Shown here: piece after piece, positions 38,864-48,207 of the stretch
Numbering within the stretch: position 1 is the stretch's first letter
Layout: each line of letters opens with the position of its first letter
From: Kiloniellaceae bacterium
GTDB taxonomy: Bacteria > Pseudomonadota > Alphaproteobacteria > Kiloniellales > J153
Direction: 5' to 3'
Assembly (NCBI GenBank): GCA_021776055.1
Contig: JAJFGP010000144.1
Coordinates: forward strand, 1-64,000
Length of the DNA: 64,000 nt
Made by a program: the position numbers and the translations under genes
Notes under the pieces: generated by a model
Told to the model about the DNA's origin: nothing
The model's database searches: none
The model's input: the letters and a program-made list of their open reading frames with translations, nothing else

Positions 38864-40441
38864 TCATTTAAGAAGAGTCTGGATATAGCGCTGCAATTCG
38901 AGCTTGGTGAGCGCGCGACGATGGCCGACGATGGCCGTCTTGAGGCCACCCGCCACGTTTCCGAGGAATGCCGCGTCGACGCATTCGCCACCCGCGGCCA
39001 TGACGGCGGCGGCGGCAACAAAGAACGCGTCCCCCGCGCCTACCGTGTCGATTACGTTCGATGCGAATGCCGGGATGTGGGTCACTCTTTCGCCGTTGCT
39101 CGCATAACAACCGTACTTGCCGTGGGTGATAATTATGTTGGGCGCATGGACTAGCGCCTGCAGTTTGCCGTCCGCGATAACCGCCGGGTCGGCGTGTTTC
39201 TCCTGCACAGCGAGGCGCGCCTCCATGGTGTCGATGCAGAGAAAGTCGGCACGCATGTATTTGTTGACCAGATTGTAGCCGATGTTGCCCGCGTTCGACT
39301 GGGCATTGACGGCGAGGAACTTGGCGTTCTCCGTCAGGACCTGGATTGACGAGCCCTGGATGGCGCCGTGACCGAAATCGCACACGATGACCGCATCCAC
39401 CTCGGCCATGCGCGCACGAAGAAGTTTTTGAAATTTCGTAGTTCCTTCAGCCGACAGTGGCTGGTCATTCATGTGGTAGACCTCGAAGAGCTTTTGTACG
39501 TGGGTCGGTTCGACGAAGCGGGTCTTCTGGACCGTAGGCGATTCGGGGCTCTCGAAGAAATAGGGCGTGATGCTCTTGTCGAGATTCTCGCGCGCAAACG
39601 TCTCGTAGTTCTCGCCCAGATTCGACGAACCAACAGTGGTCACCAGCTCGACATTGGGACAAAGCGCCGCGAGATGGTTTGCCGCAGCGATGACACCACC
39701 TGCGAACAACTCCTCTCCGCGCTGATGGGTCGCGATGATGTTTTCCTTGGCGGATTTGCCGAGGGCGTCCACATAGATGTAGCGGTCAATGATGGTTTCA
39801 CCAACGATCAGCAATCGCAACTTGGCGATGCGGGAAAACAGATCGTCGAGACGTTCGGCGAGTCCGTCCCGCCCAACACCCTCAAGATAGTCGCGCGCAT
39901 CCCCATCATCGACGGAGAAGAACCGATTCAACAGGTTCGACGAACTGAACGTAACGTCATGCGTGAACACCAGCACACCACCATGGCGTTCCACCGCTTC
40001 TTTTTCGACGACGATCTTACCTGTAATATCCTTCTCGAAGTCGTCATATTCGCCTCCCTTAATGTAGGCGGCGGGCTTGACCGCGTCGATTGCCACGGTG
40101 GCGCTTGGCTCGTGGACAATGGCGACGTAGTCGACGAGATCAAGTGCTGCCAGCATTTCGGCGCGGAGTTCCTCGCCGAATGCCGGTCGATCAGGGCCTT
40201 TATTCACATACTCGTCGCAGGTGACCGTGACGACCAGCACATCGCCCTGCTGCCTGGCGGCCTCAAGGTGTCGCAGGTGGCCGACGTGCAACAGGTCGAA
40301 GACGCCGTGACACAGCGCGACGCGCTGGCCTTCAGCTTGGAGCTTCCGGCAGACCGTGCTGAGTTCCGCAAGCGGCAAGACCTTTCGACGCGTGCTACTC
40401 TTGCCTTCTGCGCTCGATGTAGGGTGTGTGCGTATGTTCAT
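38864..40441 (-). CDS. HldE/RfaE-like bifunctional enzyme: N-terminal nucleotidyltransferase, C-terminal PfkB kinase
   Basis: N-term VALCHGVFDLLHVGHLRHLEAARQQGDVLVVTVTCDEYVNKGPDRPAF; C-term LLIVGETIIDRYIY...NVIDTVGAGDAFFVAAAAVM. Confidence 0.88.
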   Translation of the reverse strand: MNIRTHPTSSAEGKSSTRRKVLPLAELSTVCRKLQAEGQRVALCHGVFDLLHVGHLRHLEAARQQGDVLVVTVTCDEYVNKGPDRPAFGEELRAEMLAALDLVDYVAIVHEPSATVAIDAVKPAAYIKGGEYDDFEKDITGKIVVEKEAVERHGGVLVFTHDVTFSSSNLLNRFFSVDDGDARDYLEGVGRDGLAERLDDLFSRIAKLRLLIVGETIIDRYIYVDALGKSAKENIIATHQRGEELFAGGVIAAANHLAALCPNVELVTTVGSSNLGENYETFARENLDKSITPYFFESPESPTVQKTRFVEPTHVQKLFEVYHMNDQPLSAEGTTKFQKLLRARMAEVDAVIVCDFGHGAIQGSSIQVLTENAKFLAVNAQSNAGNIGYNLVNKYMRADFLCIDTMEARLAVQEKHADPAVIADGKLQALVHAPNIIITHGKYGCYASNGERVTHIPAFASNVIDTVGAGDAFFVAAAAVMAAGGECVDAAFLGNVAGGLKTAIVGHRRALTKLELQRYIQTLLK

Positions 40442-41442
40442 GATTTTGAATCGCCAAGGTATTCAAACCAGCTTTTTGTGGCCACCTCGATGCTTTCGGG
40501 TGTCCAAACCGGGGCCGTGCGCCAATGCTCTATATTCTCTAGCATGATCCGGACCCCATCGGCGAACGGCACTTTTGCGCGCCAATTCAAATCACGCTCG
40601 ATAGCTACCGTATCGGCGAAAGTGCAGTCCGGCTCGCCCGGCCGCTTCGGAATATGCACCGTCTGTTTTGCGCCGAGCAAGCGGACCAGTTCGTTCACGC
40701 TGTAAGTGCCACCTGATCCGACATTGTAGACGCGGCCTGCGAAGGGTGCGGCTGCGGCCGCCAGGAACGCTTCGATTATGTCTGTCACATAGGTGAAATC
40801 CCGGGTCTGCTCGCCGTCGCCGACGATGGTGAGTGGCTCACCGGCGAGGGCCTGGGCGAGAAACACGCCGAACACGGCGCCGTAGGTGCCGCCGGTCCGC
40901 GCGCGCGGACCGAAGACGTTAAACATGCGGAGCGACAGCACCGAGAGTCCGTAGATCTGACCCCAGTGCAGCACCAACTGCTCGCCGAGGTTCTTGGTAA
41001 GCGCGTATGGGTACTGCGGTTTGATGTCGGCGGTCTCCGCAGTCGGATAGCTGTCCGGGATGCCGTAGCATGTCGATGACGCCGCGTAGAGGAAACGCTC
41101 AACGCCCGCGCGGCGCGCCTCTTCGAGCATGTTAAATGTGCCGTCCACGTTGGCGCGGAAATAGGCCTCGGGTCGCTCGATGGACGGCACGATGTCGGCT
41201 AACGCCGCAAAATGAAAGACCCGTCCCACACCGTCGAGAGTGCCGGCGACCGCCGCCTTATCGGCGATGTCCACCTCGATAAATTCAAAACGCGGGTTGC
41301 CCTCCGCTTGCGCCAGGTTGCGCCGATTGCCGTTGCTCAGGTTGTCGATCACGCGAACCTTGCCGCCGTTCTCGCTTAGAAGACGGTCCACCATATGACT
41401 GCCGATGAACCCGGCGCCACCGGTTACCACGTCGATCTTCAT
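40438..41442 (-). CDS. NAD-dependent epimerase/dehydratase (SDR)
   Basis: MKIDVVTGGAGFIGSHMVDRLLSENGGKVRVIDNLSNG...FLYAASSTCYGIPD. Confidence 0.9.
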   Translation of the reverse strand: MKIDVVTGGAGFIGSHMVDRLLSENGGKVRVIDNLSNGNRRNLAQAEGNPRFEFIEVDIADKAAVAGTLDGVGRVFHFAALADIVPSIERPEAYFRANVDGTFNMLEEARRAGVERFLYAASSTCYGIPDSYPTAETADIKPQYPYALTKNLGEQLVLHWGQIYGLSVLSLRMFNVFGPRARTGGTYGAVFGVFLAQALAGEPLTIVGDGEQTRDFTYVTDIIEAFLAAAAAPFAGRVYNVGSGGTYSVNELVRLLGAKQTVHIPKRPGEPDCTFADTVAIERDLNWRAKVPFADGVRIMLENIEHWRTAPVWTPESIEVATKSWFEYLGDSKS

Positions 41443-41475
41443 CGCTCGTCCTTTGCCTCGGATAACGGATGCGTC

Positions 41476-41504
41476 TTGATAAGCCAAGGATCAACGCCTA
41501 TAGA
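41476..41504 (+). promoter_or_regulatory. Sigma70-like promoter for wbuC-like gene
   Basis: TTGATA (41476-41481), 17-nt spacer, TATAGA (41499-41504); start codon ATG at 41514. Confidence 0.55.
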
Positions 41505-41513
41505 AGAGAAACC

Positions 41514-42035
41514 ATGCAAATCAGCGGAATGGAGCTTGAGGAGACAGATCCCGGCGTGTTCTACACGTCGAGCGAATTTGTCACGGCCGACGACCAAATG
41601 GTTGCATTCCTGAAACGAGCGGCGAACACATCGCCCACCCAGCGGGCGCGTCTCTGCGCCCATCCGTCGCCGGCAGCTGAACAGCATGACATGCTCGTCG
41701 TCACCGCCCGCGACAGCTATGTCGCGCCCCACCGTCATCTTACGAAAAGCGAAACCTTTCTGGTGATCGAAGGCCAGGCGGACGCCCTGCTGTTCGACGA
41801 CGACGGCACACTCGCCTCGATCGTCGCCATGGGTCCGGCCCAAACCGGGCGCAGCTTTTTCTATCGCATGCCGCGCGGGCGTTTCCATGCCTTGCGTGTG
41901 CTTAGCGATCACATCGTATTCCTTGAGAGCGCCAAGGGCCCCTACGACCCGGATACATCCGAACATGCGCCCTGGGCGCCGGGGCCAACCGAGACCGACG
42001 CCGGACTACGTTACATATCCGCGTGTCTGGCATAG
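41514..42035 (+). CDS. wbuC: WbuC-family cupin fold metalloprotein
   Basis: SYVAPHRHLTKSETFLVIEGQADALLFDDDGTL...FFYRMPRGRFHALRVLSDHIVFLESAKGPYDPDTSEHAPWAP. Confidence 0.85.
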   Translation: MQISGMELEETDPGVFYTSSEFVTADDQMVAFLKRAANTSPTQRARLCAHPSPAAEQHDMLVVTARDSYVAPHRHLTKSETFLVIEGQADALLFDDDGTLASIVAMGPAQTGRSFFYRMPRGRFHALRVLSDHIVFLESAKGPYDPDTSEHAPWAPGPTETDAGLRYISACLA

Positions 42036-42063
42036 AGGTATTAAAAGTAGTTCGAGGAACTCC

Positions 42064-43137
42064 ATGGCTACACCCGATAGGCGCTACAGCAATCTCAAAC
42101 CCTTCCTCTTTCCCGACCAGATAGCGGCGCTTCGCCAACGGCGCTTGGCGGCGCCCGCTCATATTCGCATCAAGCCGACCAATCGGTGCAATCACGACTG
42201 CTGGTATTGCGCCTATCGCCGTGACAGCTTGCAGCTTGGCGACGACATGGACCTGGCGGACAGTATCCCGACCGACAAAATGTTCGAAATCATCGACGAT
42301 ATCATCGCCATGGGGGTCAAGGCCGTGACCTTTTCGGGTGGCGGCGAGCCGACCCTTTACAAGCGCCTTCCCGAATGCGTTGAGCGGCTGGCCATGGGCG
42401 GTGTGCGGGTCGCGACTTTGACCAACGGGTCGAACCTGAAAGGTCGCGTGGCGGAAGCCTTCGCCCGTTTCGGGACATGGGTGCGCGTGTCGCTCGATGC
42501 CTGGAACGACGACAGCTACGCCCTGGCGCGCGGGATCAAATCCGGGACCTTCACAAAGCTCATGGATAACCTGAAGGCCTTTTCGGCTTCCGGCACAGGT
42601 TGCGAGCTGGGCGTCAGCTTTATCGTCGGCGTGGAAAATCACGCGCATATCCATGAGGCATGCCGCGCCCTGAAGGACGCCGGGGTACGGCATGTCAAGA
42701 TTTCGGCGGTGGTGGTTTCCAACGACGTCGGTGAAAACAACGCATACCACGATCCGATACGAATGCGCGTCGAGGAGGAGATCGAGCGCACTTCCAGGCT
42801 GTGCGACGGGAATTTCAGCGTCATCAATCACTACCACGCCATGGCAGAGTCTTTCGCCAAGCCGTATCACTTCTGTCCGTCGCTCCAGTTCCTGACGGTG
42901 ATCGGCGCCGACAGCAAGGTTTATGCGTGCCAGGACAAAGCCTATACGAACAGCGGTTTTCTCGGAGATATCGCCCGGCAATCATTCAGAACTTTCTGGT
43001 TCTCTGAGGAAAACATGAAGCGAATTTACGCCTTCGATCCCGCGATATCCTGCCCGCATCATTGTGTCAGCCATGGCAAGAACCTGGTGCTTTCGGAGTT
43101 CGTAGGCCTGGATTCCGAGCACGCCATGTTCGTCTGA
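42064..43137 (+). CDS. Radical SAM protein with C-terminal SPASM-like Cys region
   Basis: IRIKPTNRCNHDCWYCAYRRD (CxxxCxxC); AVTFSGGGEPTLY; C-terminal CQDKAY...CPHHCVSHGKN. Confidence 0.88.
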   Translation: MATPDRRYSNLKPFLFPDQIAALRQRRLAAPAHIRIKPTNRCNHDCWYCAYRRDSLQLGDDMDLADSIPTDKMFEIIDDIIAMGVKAVTFSGGGEPTLYKRLPECVERLAMGGVRVATLTNGSNLKGRVAEAFARFGTWVRVSLDAWNDDSYALARGIKSGTFTKLMDNLKAFSASGTGCELGVSFIVGVENHAHIHEACRALKDAGVRHVKISAVVVSNDVGENNAYHDPIRMRVEEEIERTSRLCDGNFSVINHYHAMAESFAKPYHFCPSLQFLTVIGADSKVYACQDKAYTNSGFLGDIARQSFRTFWFSEENMKRIYAFDPAISCPHHCVSHGKNLVLSEFVGLDSEHAMFV

Positions 43138-43154
43138 GCAACGCCAACGACGGA

Positions 43155-44225
43155 TCATAAAAAATCACTATGGCTGCTTGGTTGGTCTATGGTCTCAAGC
43201 AATTCATTGTGCCCCGACATCATGCAGGGATACGGACAGTCGCGATAATCAATGTCTTGATAGACGTCGCGGCGGCGCTGAGAGTCCCATATCTCGGCAA
43301 AGGACTGCTTGGTCAGATCACCCAGCATGTATTTTTCCCGATCCTTGGTATGACAGCATAGATACATTTTGCCGCTCGCCGCGATTTGCGTCGTGAAGTG
43401 ATGAACATGACACCGCGAATAATTCACCGAAGCGGTCTTGTCCCCTACCCAGACCGTGCGGGCGTCGGGGTAGGAAACTTTAAACCTGTCGGTTTCGAGA
43501 TCCTTGCACCGATCTAGCGACCGCATGACCTTGGGCAGATCATCGTGGGCAAACGGCAGATCGCCGTTCCAGGCGAAATACGGCCGGAACCGAATATAGT
43601 CGGCGCCCATGCCGTAGGCCGTCTCAGCGGCACCGTAGATGCCTGAAATCGTGTGTGACCCGATCAGGTAGCTGGTGCCGATCGTCAGTGGCGACTGTCT
43701 TTCATGCCGCAGATCGACGAGTTGGCGCGCGTTATCCAGCACGCGTTCGAAGGCCTTGCCGCCCATGCCGTGGGTTTGGCGGTATAGAGCCGGGCCGTCC
43801 GCGTCCAGGCTGATGCGCACCCAGTGACAGCAATCGACCATGGCTTCCATCATGTCGGGGCGCATGAGAAATCCATTTGTGAACAGCCCGACTTTCATGC
43901 CAAACCCATGGATCAGGCGAAGAACCTCCGCGGCATGGGGATGGCACGAAGCATCACCCCCGCCGCCAAGGCTGACCGCCTTCACACCGGCCTCAGAAAG
44001 CTGGCGGAAAATTCTTTCCAGACTATCCAGGCCAATCGTCGTCTTGTCCGCAAAATCCGCGCCGTTGCACTGCGGACATCTATGATTGCAGATGTTAGTC
44101 ACATCAATGCCGACGCTGATCGGTGCCGTCCGCCCTTCGGCCTTCCACTGATGCAGCCGATCGGGATGGGCCAGGAGCTTATGCGTGCTGAATGGATCTG
44201 CCTGGATGTTCTGTCGCTGCCCCAT
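43155..44225 (-). CDS. Radical SAM protein with C-terminal SPASM-like Cys region
   Basis: VGIDVTNICNHRCPQCNGADF (CxxxCxxC); KAVSLGGGGDASCHPHA; C-terminal CCHTKDREKYMLGDL...DCPYPCMMSGHNELL. Confidence 0.85.
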   Translation of the reverse strand: MGQRQNIQADPFSTHKLLAHPDRLHQWKAEGRTAPISVGIDVTNICNHRCPQCNGADFADKTTIGLDSLERIFRQLSEAGVKAVSLGGGGDASCHPHAAEVLRLIHGFGMKVGLFTNGFLMRPDMMEAMVDCCHWVRISLDADGPALYRQTHGMGGKAFERVLDNARQLVDLRHERQSPLTIGTSYLIGSHTISGIYGAAETAYGMGADYIRFRPYFAWNGDLPFAHDDLPKVMRSLDRCKDLETDRFKVSYPDARTVWVGDKTASVNYSRCHVHHFTTQIAASGKMYLCCHTKDREKYMLGDLTKQSFAEIWDSQRRRDVYQDIDYRDCPYPCMMSGHNELLETIDQPSSHSDFL

Positions 44226-45451
44226 TACTTGATATGACTCCAAATGGACCGCGGACTATCAACGAGCGCCGAGAAAAATGCGCCGCCGCCATCGGTAAAG
44301 CCTGAATGCTTGTCGATGATCTTGTCTTCACTGCTAGGAGAAAAGGCAAACAGGCAAATAGGTTGCCGCATTGGGTCAAGCGCTGCGGCCGACAAAATCG
44401 GAAGGCCGCTTCCGGCCATGAATAGCCCCTGCTTTTGTGGCGTATCATCGATCACCAGATCGCAAAGATCGGCGAGGCCGTGAAAATTAATAAACCCACA
44501 AGCGTGGTGTCCAGCCCCATATAGTGCAAACCCTTGGTTGGGACCGAGACGGTCATTTAGGTGCTGTTTGATAGAATGCGTGCGGTGGGCAAAACCGGCG
44601 GCGAACGCTCGTGCGTTGTCTACGAGGGCATCCGTGCCGGTCGCTTCGATCGTGGGTTCCACGCCAGGTTCCTTGCGTCCTATCAGCACCAGCACGTCTT
44701 CGAACGGATGCGCATAACGGCGCAGCTCCACCAGCTTGCAGCCTGCCCGCGCAAGCAGCATGGGGGCGGTTTCCTCGGTCAAATATAGCGTGTGTTCCTC
44801 CCAGATCATCGCGTAATCGTGGCGTTCCATGTTGGCCGCGCAATCGGGAACCTCGATCATCAGATGGCCGCCGTCCGCGAGCAGATCGGACAGGGCGCTC
44901 AAAAACTGAGGCGGCGAAGCGCAGTGCTCCGCGATGTGACGTGCGATGAGGACGTTGACCCGCCCGCCACGGTCCGCAACGTGGCGGGCGCGGTTGCAAT
45001 CAAGCCGCGCCTGCACCGTCTCCACGTTGGCCGCAGGGTTCTCCGCGCCGAGGTCAGTCCGAGGATCAATGCGCCAACTGACCTGCGCACCGGCACCCCG
45101 CAGGCGCTCGAGGGTGCTGTCGTCCTTCGGTGACACGCCACCCACCATGAGTTCGTTGGGGAGCTCGGGAAGCGCCATGATGCGTGTCACGACCTCGTCG
45201 AGGTGGGCCTCAGGCTCGCGAAAACTGAACCAGGGGTATGGCGGTACCAGCGCCTCGTCTGGAAACGGTGCTGTGAGCTGAGAGAGACCGCAAGACGTGC
45301 AGCAGCCCCAGACCAGCGGGAAGCGCATATCCAAATCGTCGGACGAGCCCCTGAAATGATTAGCCACAGGCTGATGCCCCAAATCCAGCAAAATCTCGAC
45401 GGTAGCGGCAGCGCAGAGCTTGCAGGTCCGAGCCGATGTGGCACGCGTCAT
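44225..45451 (-). CDS. Sugar C-methyltransferase-like protein, Zn-binding N-terminus
   Basis: RTCKLCAAATVEILLDLGHQPVANHF...WGCCTSCGLSQL; YAMIWEEHTLYLTEETAPMLL. Confidence 0.8.
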   Translation of the reverse strand: MTRATSARTCKLCAAATVEILLDLGHQPVANHFRGSSDDLDMRFPLVWGCCTSCGLSQLTAPFPDEALVPPYPWFSFREPEAHLDEVVTRIMALPELPNELMVGGVSPKDDSTLERLRGAGAQVSWRIDPRTDLGAENPAANVETVQARLDCNRARHVADRGGRVNVLIARHIAEHCASPPQFLSALSDLLADGGHLMIEVPDCAANMERHDYAMIWEEHTLYLTEETAPMLLARAGCKLVELRRYAHPFEDVLVLIGRKEPGVEPTIEATGTDALVDNARAFAAGFAHRTHSIKQHLNDRLGPNQGFALYGAGHHACGFINFHGLADLCDLVIDDTPQKQGLFMAGSGLPILSAAALDPMRQPICLFAFSPSSEDKIIDKHSGFTDGGGAFFSALVDSPRSIWSHIK

Positions 45452-46485
45452 TGATTGGGCCATCGCCGCAGCATCCAACCGACCTGATAAAGGCGCTGGG
45501 GCACGGGAACGCCCAGGCGCTGTCTCGTGATCACATAGACATGGCGGATGCCGACGACGATTTTGTGGATGAGCCCATGCGCCCGTTGGGTCAGGCGGGG
45601 CTTGGGCGCGAGCTCAACGATGTCTTCGATCAGGCTCAATCGCGCCTCGGTCGTCAGGATGCCGCGCTCGGCGGCGTCATCAGCCAGGCGGATTGCATAG
45701 TCATAGAAGCGATAAATCACATAGATCAGCATGAGCTTCAGCACCTGCTCCACGGTATCCGGAACGCCGTCGCCGAAATCGCGGATATAGAGTGCATCCC
45801 CTGCAAGCAGCTTGGCGCTCAGGTCCGGCCCGGCCGCATCCATATTCAGATATTTTCGCAGGTAGTGATCCTTGTCATCGTCCTTCATCAGATAAGCGCG
45901 ATGGGTTCTCAAATCGAAGAGCTTGAACCCCTTGGCGCTCATAAACGCGTCGATATCGCGAAACAAGGGCTGACCCAGATACAGTTCTTCGAATTCAACC
46001 TCGGTCTCCACGCAAAGAAGCGATTGCCAATGTTCGTCGTCTAGGGATTTCAGGATGTCGAGTTCGCTGCCCTGGGTGTCCATTTTGATCAACTCAGGTA
46101 GCGGACGGTCAAACTTCCGAATGAAATCCGAGAACGAGTAGAACTGAAGATTGAGTATTTCTTTTACAGTCCAGTAGCGGCTCCTGGTGAATTGCGACAA
46201 AATCACGTCGTTTGGCGGATAGAGCGAAGATCCCGATGGCTGATTGGTCAAATAGAACGGCTGCGTACCCGTCACCGCTGCAAGGCCGATAGGAAACCAC
46301 GTGGTGTTCCCCATTTCTCGATAGCCCCGATCATCGGCGTCCTCATCCGGCTCGAAAGCATCAATTGCCAAATAAGGTGTGAACGGGCGTAAGTGTTCGG
46401 GCGCTCCGGCGCGCGCACCGAGGTCGACGCATTGCAGCTTCATCTGCGCGAATTGGCGGGCGATGGTGAATTCGTTTGATTTCAT
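45448..46485 (-). CDS. FkbM-family methyltransferase
   Basis: MKLQCVDLGARAGAPEHLRPF...LIKMDTQGSELDILKSLDDEHWQSLLCVETEVEFEELYLGQPLFRDIDAFMSAKGFKLFDL. Confidence 0.85.
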   Translation of the reverse strand: MKSNEFTIARQFAQMKLQCVDLGARAGAPEHLRPFTPYLAIDAFEPDEDADDRGYREMGNTTWFPIGLAAVTGTQPFYLTNQPSGSSLYPPNDVILSQFTRSRYWTVKEILNLQFYSFSDFIRKFDRPLPELIKMDTQGSELDILKSLDDEHWQSLLCVETEVEFEELYLGQPLFRDIDAFMSAKGFKLFDLRTHRAYLMKDDDKDHYLRKYLNMDAAGPDLSAKLLAGDALYIRDFGDGVPDTVEQVLKLMLIYVIYRFYDYAIRLADDAAERGILTTEARLSLIEDIVELAPKPRLTQRAHGLIHKIVVGIRHVYVITRQRLGVPVPQRLYQVGWMLRRWPNQ

Positions 46486-48206
46486 TGCAGAGCACGGCTC
46501 ATGTGGTTATCTGCGCTGGCGTTGAGATACAGGGGTAGGGCCTCCCGCCATTCCTCCTTGGTCTGGCTCAGCGCGTCGAGGGTCGGGATGAAGTTCTCAA
46601 TACAATCCCTGGCCACGAGCCTGTCCGGCGGAGTCCGTTCAATGCCACTCGGCTTGTCGTATGGGAAAGGCCACTGCATGGCATAGTGCAGGAGGAAGTG
46701 GAAGAGTTTCGCGTCTTGTACGCGGTGCGCCGTTGGTATGAAGTCGGTGCAATCGCCGCCGAACCTCGCAAGGAGAGCTAGATAATCGTCGGCGTCGCGC
46801 GGATCGACCGTAAAGCCCTTCCCCGCGTAGTACACCGAAGACCCAACCAGCACCGGCTTTCCGAGCATCGCCATCTCAAGCCCCACCGTCGTCGAGAACA
46901 CCACCCCGCAATCGGCTGCGCCGATCAAGTCATAGGTGTTAACCGATTGCTCGGCGGGAATGAGCACGACGTCCGAGAGATCGATACCCGCGTCACGGAC
47001 GAGTCGTTCCGTCGTTTCATCACCGCCCCATCGTGCTTCATCGGGATGAGCGCGCAACACGATCCGCTTATTCGAATGTTTCAGCAGGTGACGGATGGTG
47101 TCGACGAGCCAGGCGCGCATGCTCGGGAATACGGTGAGGAGAGCGTCGTATCCGGCATCGAACGGCACATTCGTGCAGACGAGAATCAAAGGCTCGTCCG
47201 GCCCGACGCCGATCTCTTGGCGAACCGCAGCCACCCCTTGAGACCGCGCCTGTTGGGGGCGCGTGACCCAGGCATCGATCGAGCCCGAGCGCCTCTTGTT
47301 AACGGCCTGCAAAGCCTTGTCTGTCGCCCGCTCAAGAAAGTCCTCGTCGTCCATGCCAAGCTCGCCACGGGCGCTCCACACGGCGGCAATATCATCGAAG
47401 TTCCGAATATGCCCGCCATGGTTTAGAAGCCTAATGTTGCGAAACGAGAACTTGTCAAAGCAGTTAACCGGCAAGCCATAGGCCTTGGCGGCCTTGAGAA
47501 CATGGGTGCCCGAGAACGTCGAACCGTTCGGAATGATGCATAAATCGATCGTCCGCGCTTCCCGATCAAAATAGAAGCGCGCTGCTTTTGCCGCCAAGCG
47601 GCCGAATTCGCGGTAATGCTCGAGATTTGCCACGCATTCAGGATCTTCCAGATCGAGATTCTCCCGGCACATCGCCATGATTGTGTCGTATCGAGCCCGC
47701 TGCTCGATATAGGCCTCGTCGATAATGGTTGATTCGCAGGGCCCGTCGGTGAGGTCGACGCAGCGAATGCGGCCCCTGCTCAGTTCGCCGACGCGGAGAA
47801 GCGCGGCAGCGAGGTAGCCTTTCGCCGATGGATGGTCAATCCGTGGTTCTTTGATGGGACTTTGCAACATCGGCAAATAGCCGATTGTCACCCTATGCCC
47901 GCGCCAGGCCAGAAGCGTGGCGAGGACGACATCCATGCAGAAGCGGCCACGATAGGCGCTGAACAGAAAGATATGCTTGCTCTTGGGTAGAGGTGTTCGC
48001 GACCCTATTTGCAGCGTCTTCATCCACTTGAAAACGAAGACATGCAGGTTCCACTTGTCATTCGGCTGAAACCGCAACACCAACGGCGCGAACAGCAATA
48101 TCACGCGGCGCGCCACAGGCCCTGGATGGCGATGCGCATAGATCCGATCCGGAATCCGTTGCAGCCGGTGCAGAATAGCGTTGCGTATACGGCGCATCAG
48201 TCCCAT
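46482..48206 (-). CDS. Surface carbohydrate / capsule polysaccharide biosynthesis-like protein
   Basis: Start MGLMRRIRNAILHRLQRIPDRIYAHR; LILVCTNVPFDAGYDALLTVFPSM...RIVLRAHPDEARWGG...DLIGAADCGVVFSTTVGLEMAMLGKPVLVGSSVYYAGKGF. Confidence 0.65.
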   Translation of the reverse strand: MGLMRRIRNAILHRLQRIPDRIYAHRHPGPVARRVILLFAPLVLRFQPNDKWNLHVFVFKWMKTLQIGSRTPLPKSKHIFLFSAYRGRFCMDVVLATLLAWRGHRVTIGYLPMLQSPIKEPRIDHPSAKGYLAAALLRVGELSRGRIRCVDLTDGPCESTIIDEAYIEQRARYDTIMAMCRENLDLEDPECVANLEHYREFGRLAAKAARFYFDREARTIDLCIIPNGSTFSGTHVLKAAKAYGLPVNCFDKFSFRNIRLLNHGGHIRNFDDIAAVWSARGELGMDDEDFLERATDKALQAVNKRRSGSIDAWVTRPQQARSQGVAAVRQEIGVGPDEPLILVCTNVPFDAGYDALLTVFPSMRAWLVDTIRHLLKHSNKRIVLRAHPDEARWGGDETTERLVRDAGIDLSDVVLIPAEQSVNTYDLIGAADCGVVFSTTVGLEMAMLGKPVLVGSSVYYAGKGFTVDPRDADDYLALLARFGGDCTDFIPTAHRVQDAKLFHFLLHYAMQWPFPYDKPSGIERTPPDRLVARDCIENFIPTLDALSQTKEEWREALPLYLNASADNHMSRALQ

Positions 48207-48207
48207 G

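Noticed and set aside
39368-40705. 445-aa plus-strand ORF
   Set aside because: Antisense shadow of the HldE-like CDS; no recognisable motifs, typical of GC-rich coding DNA.
41902-42981. 359-aa minus-strand ORF
   Set aside because: Antisense to the radical SAM gene 42064-43137.
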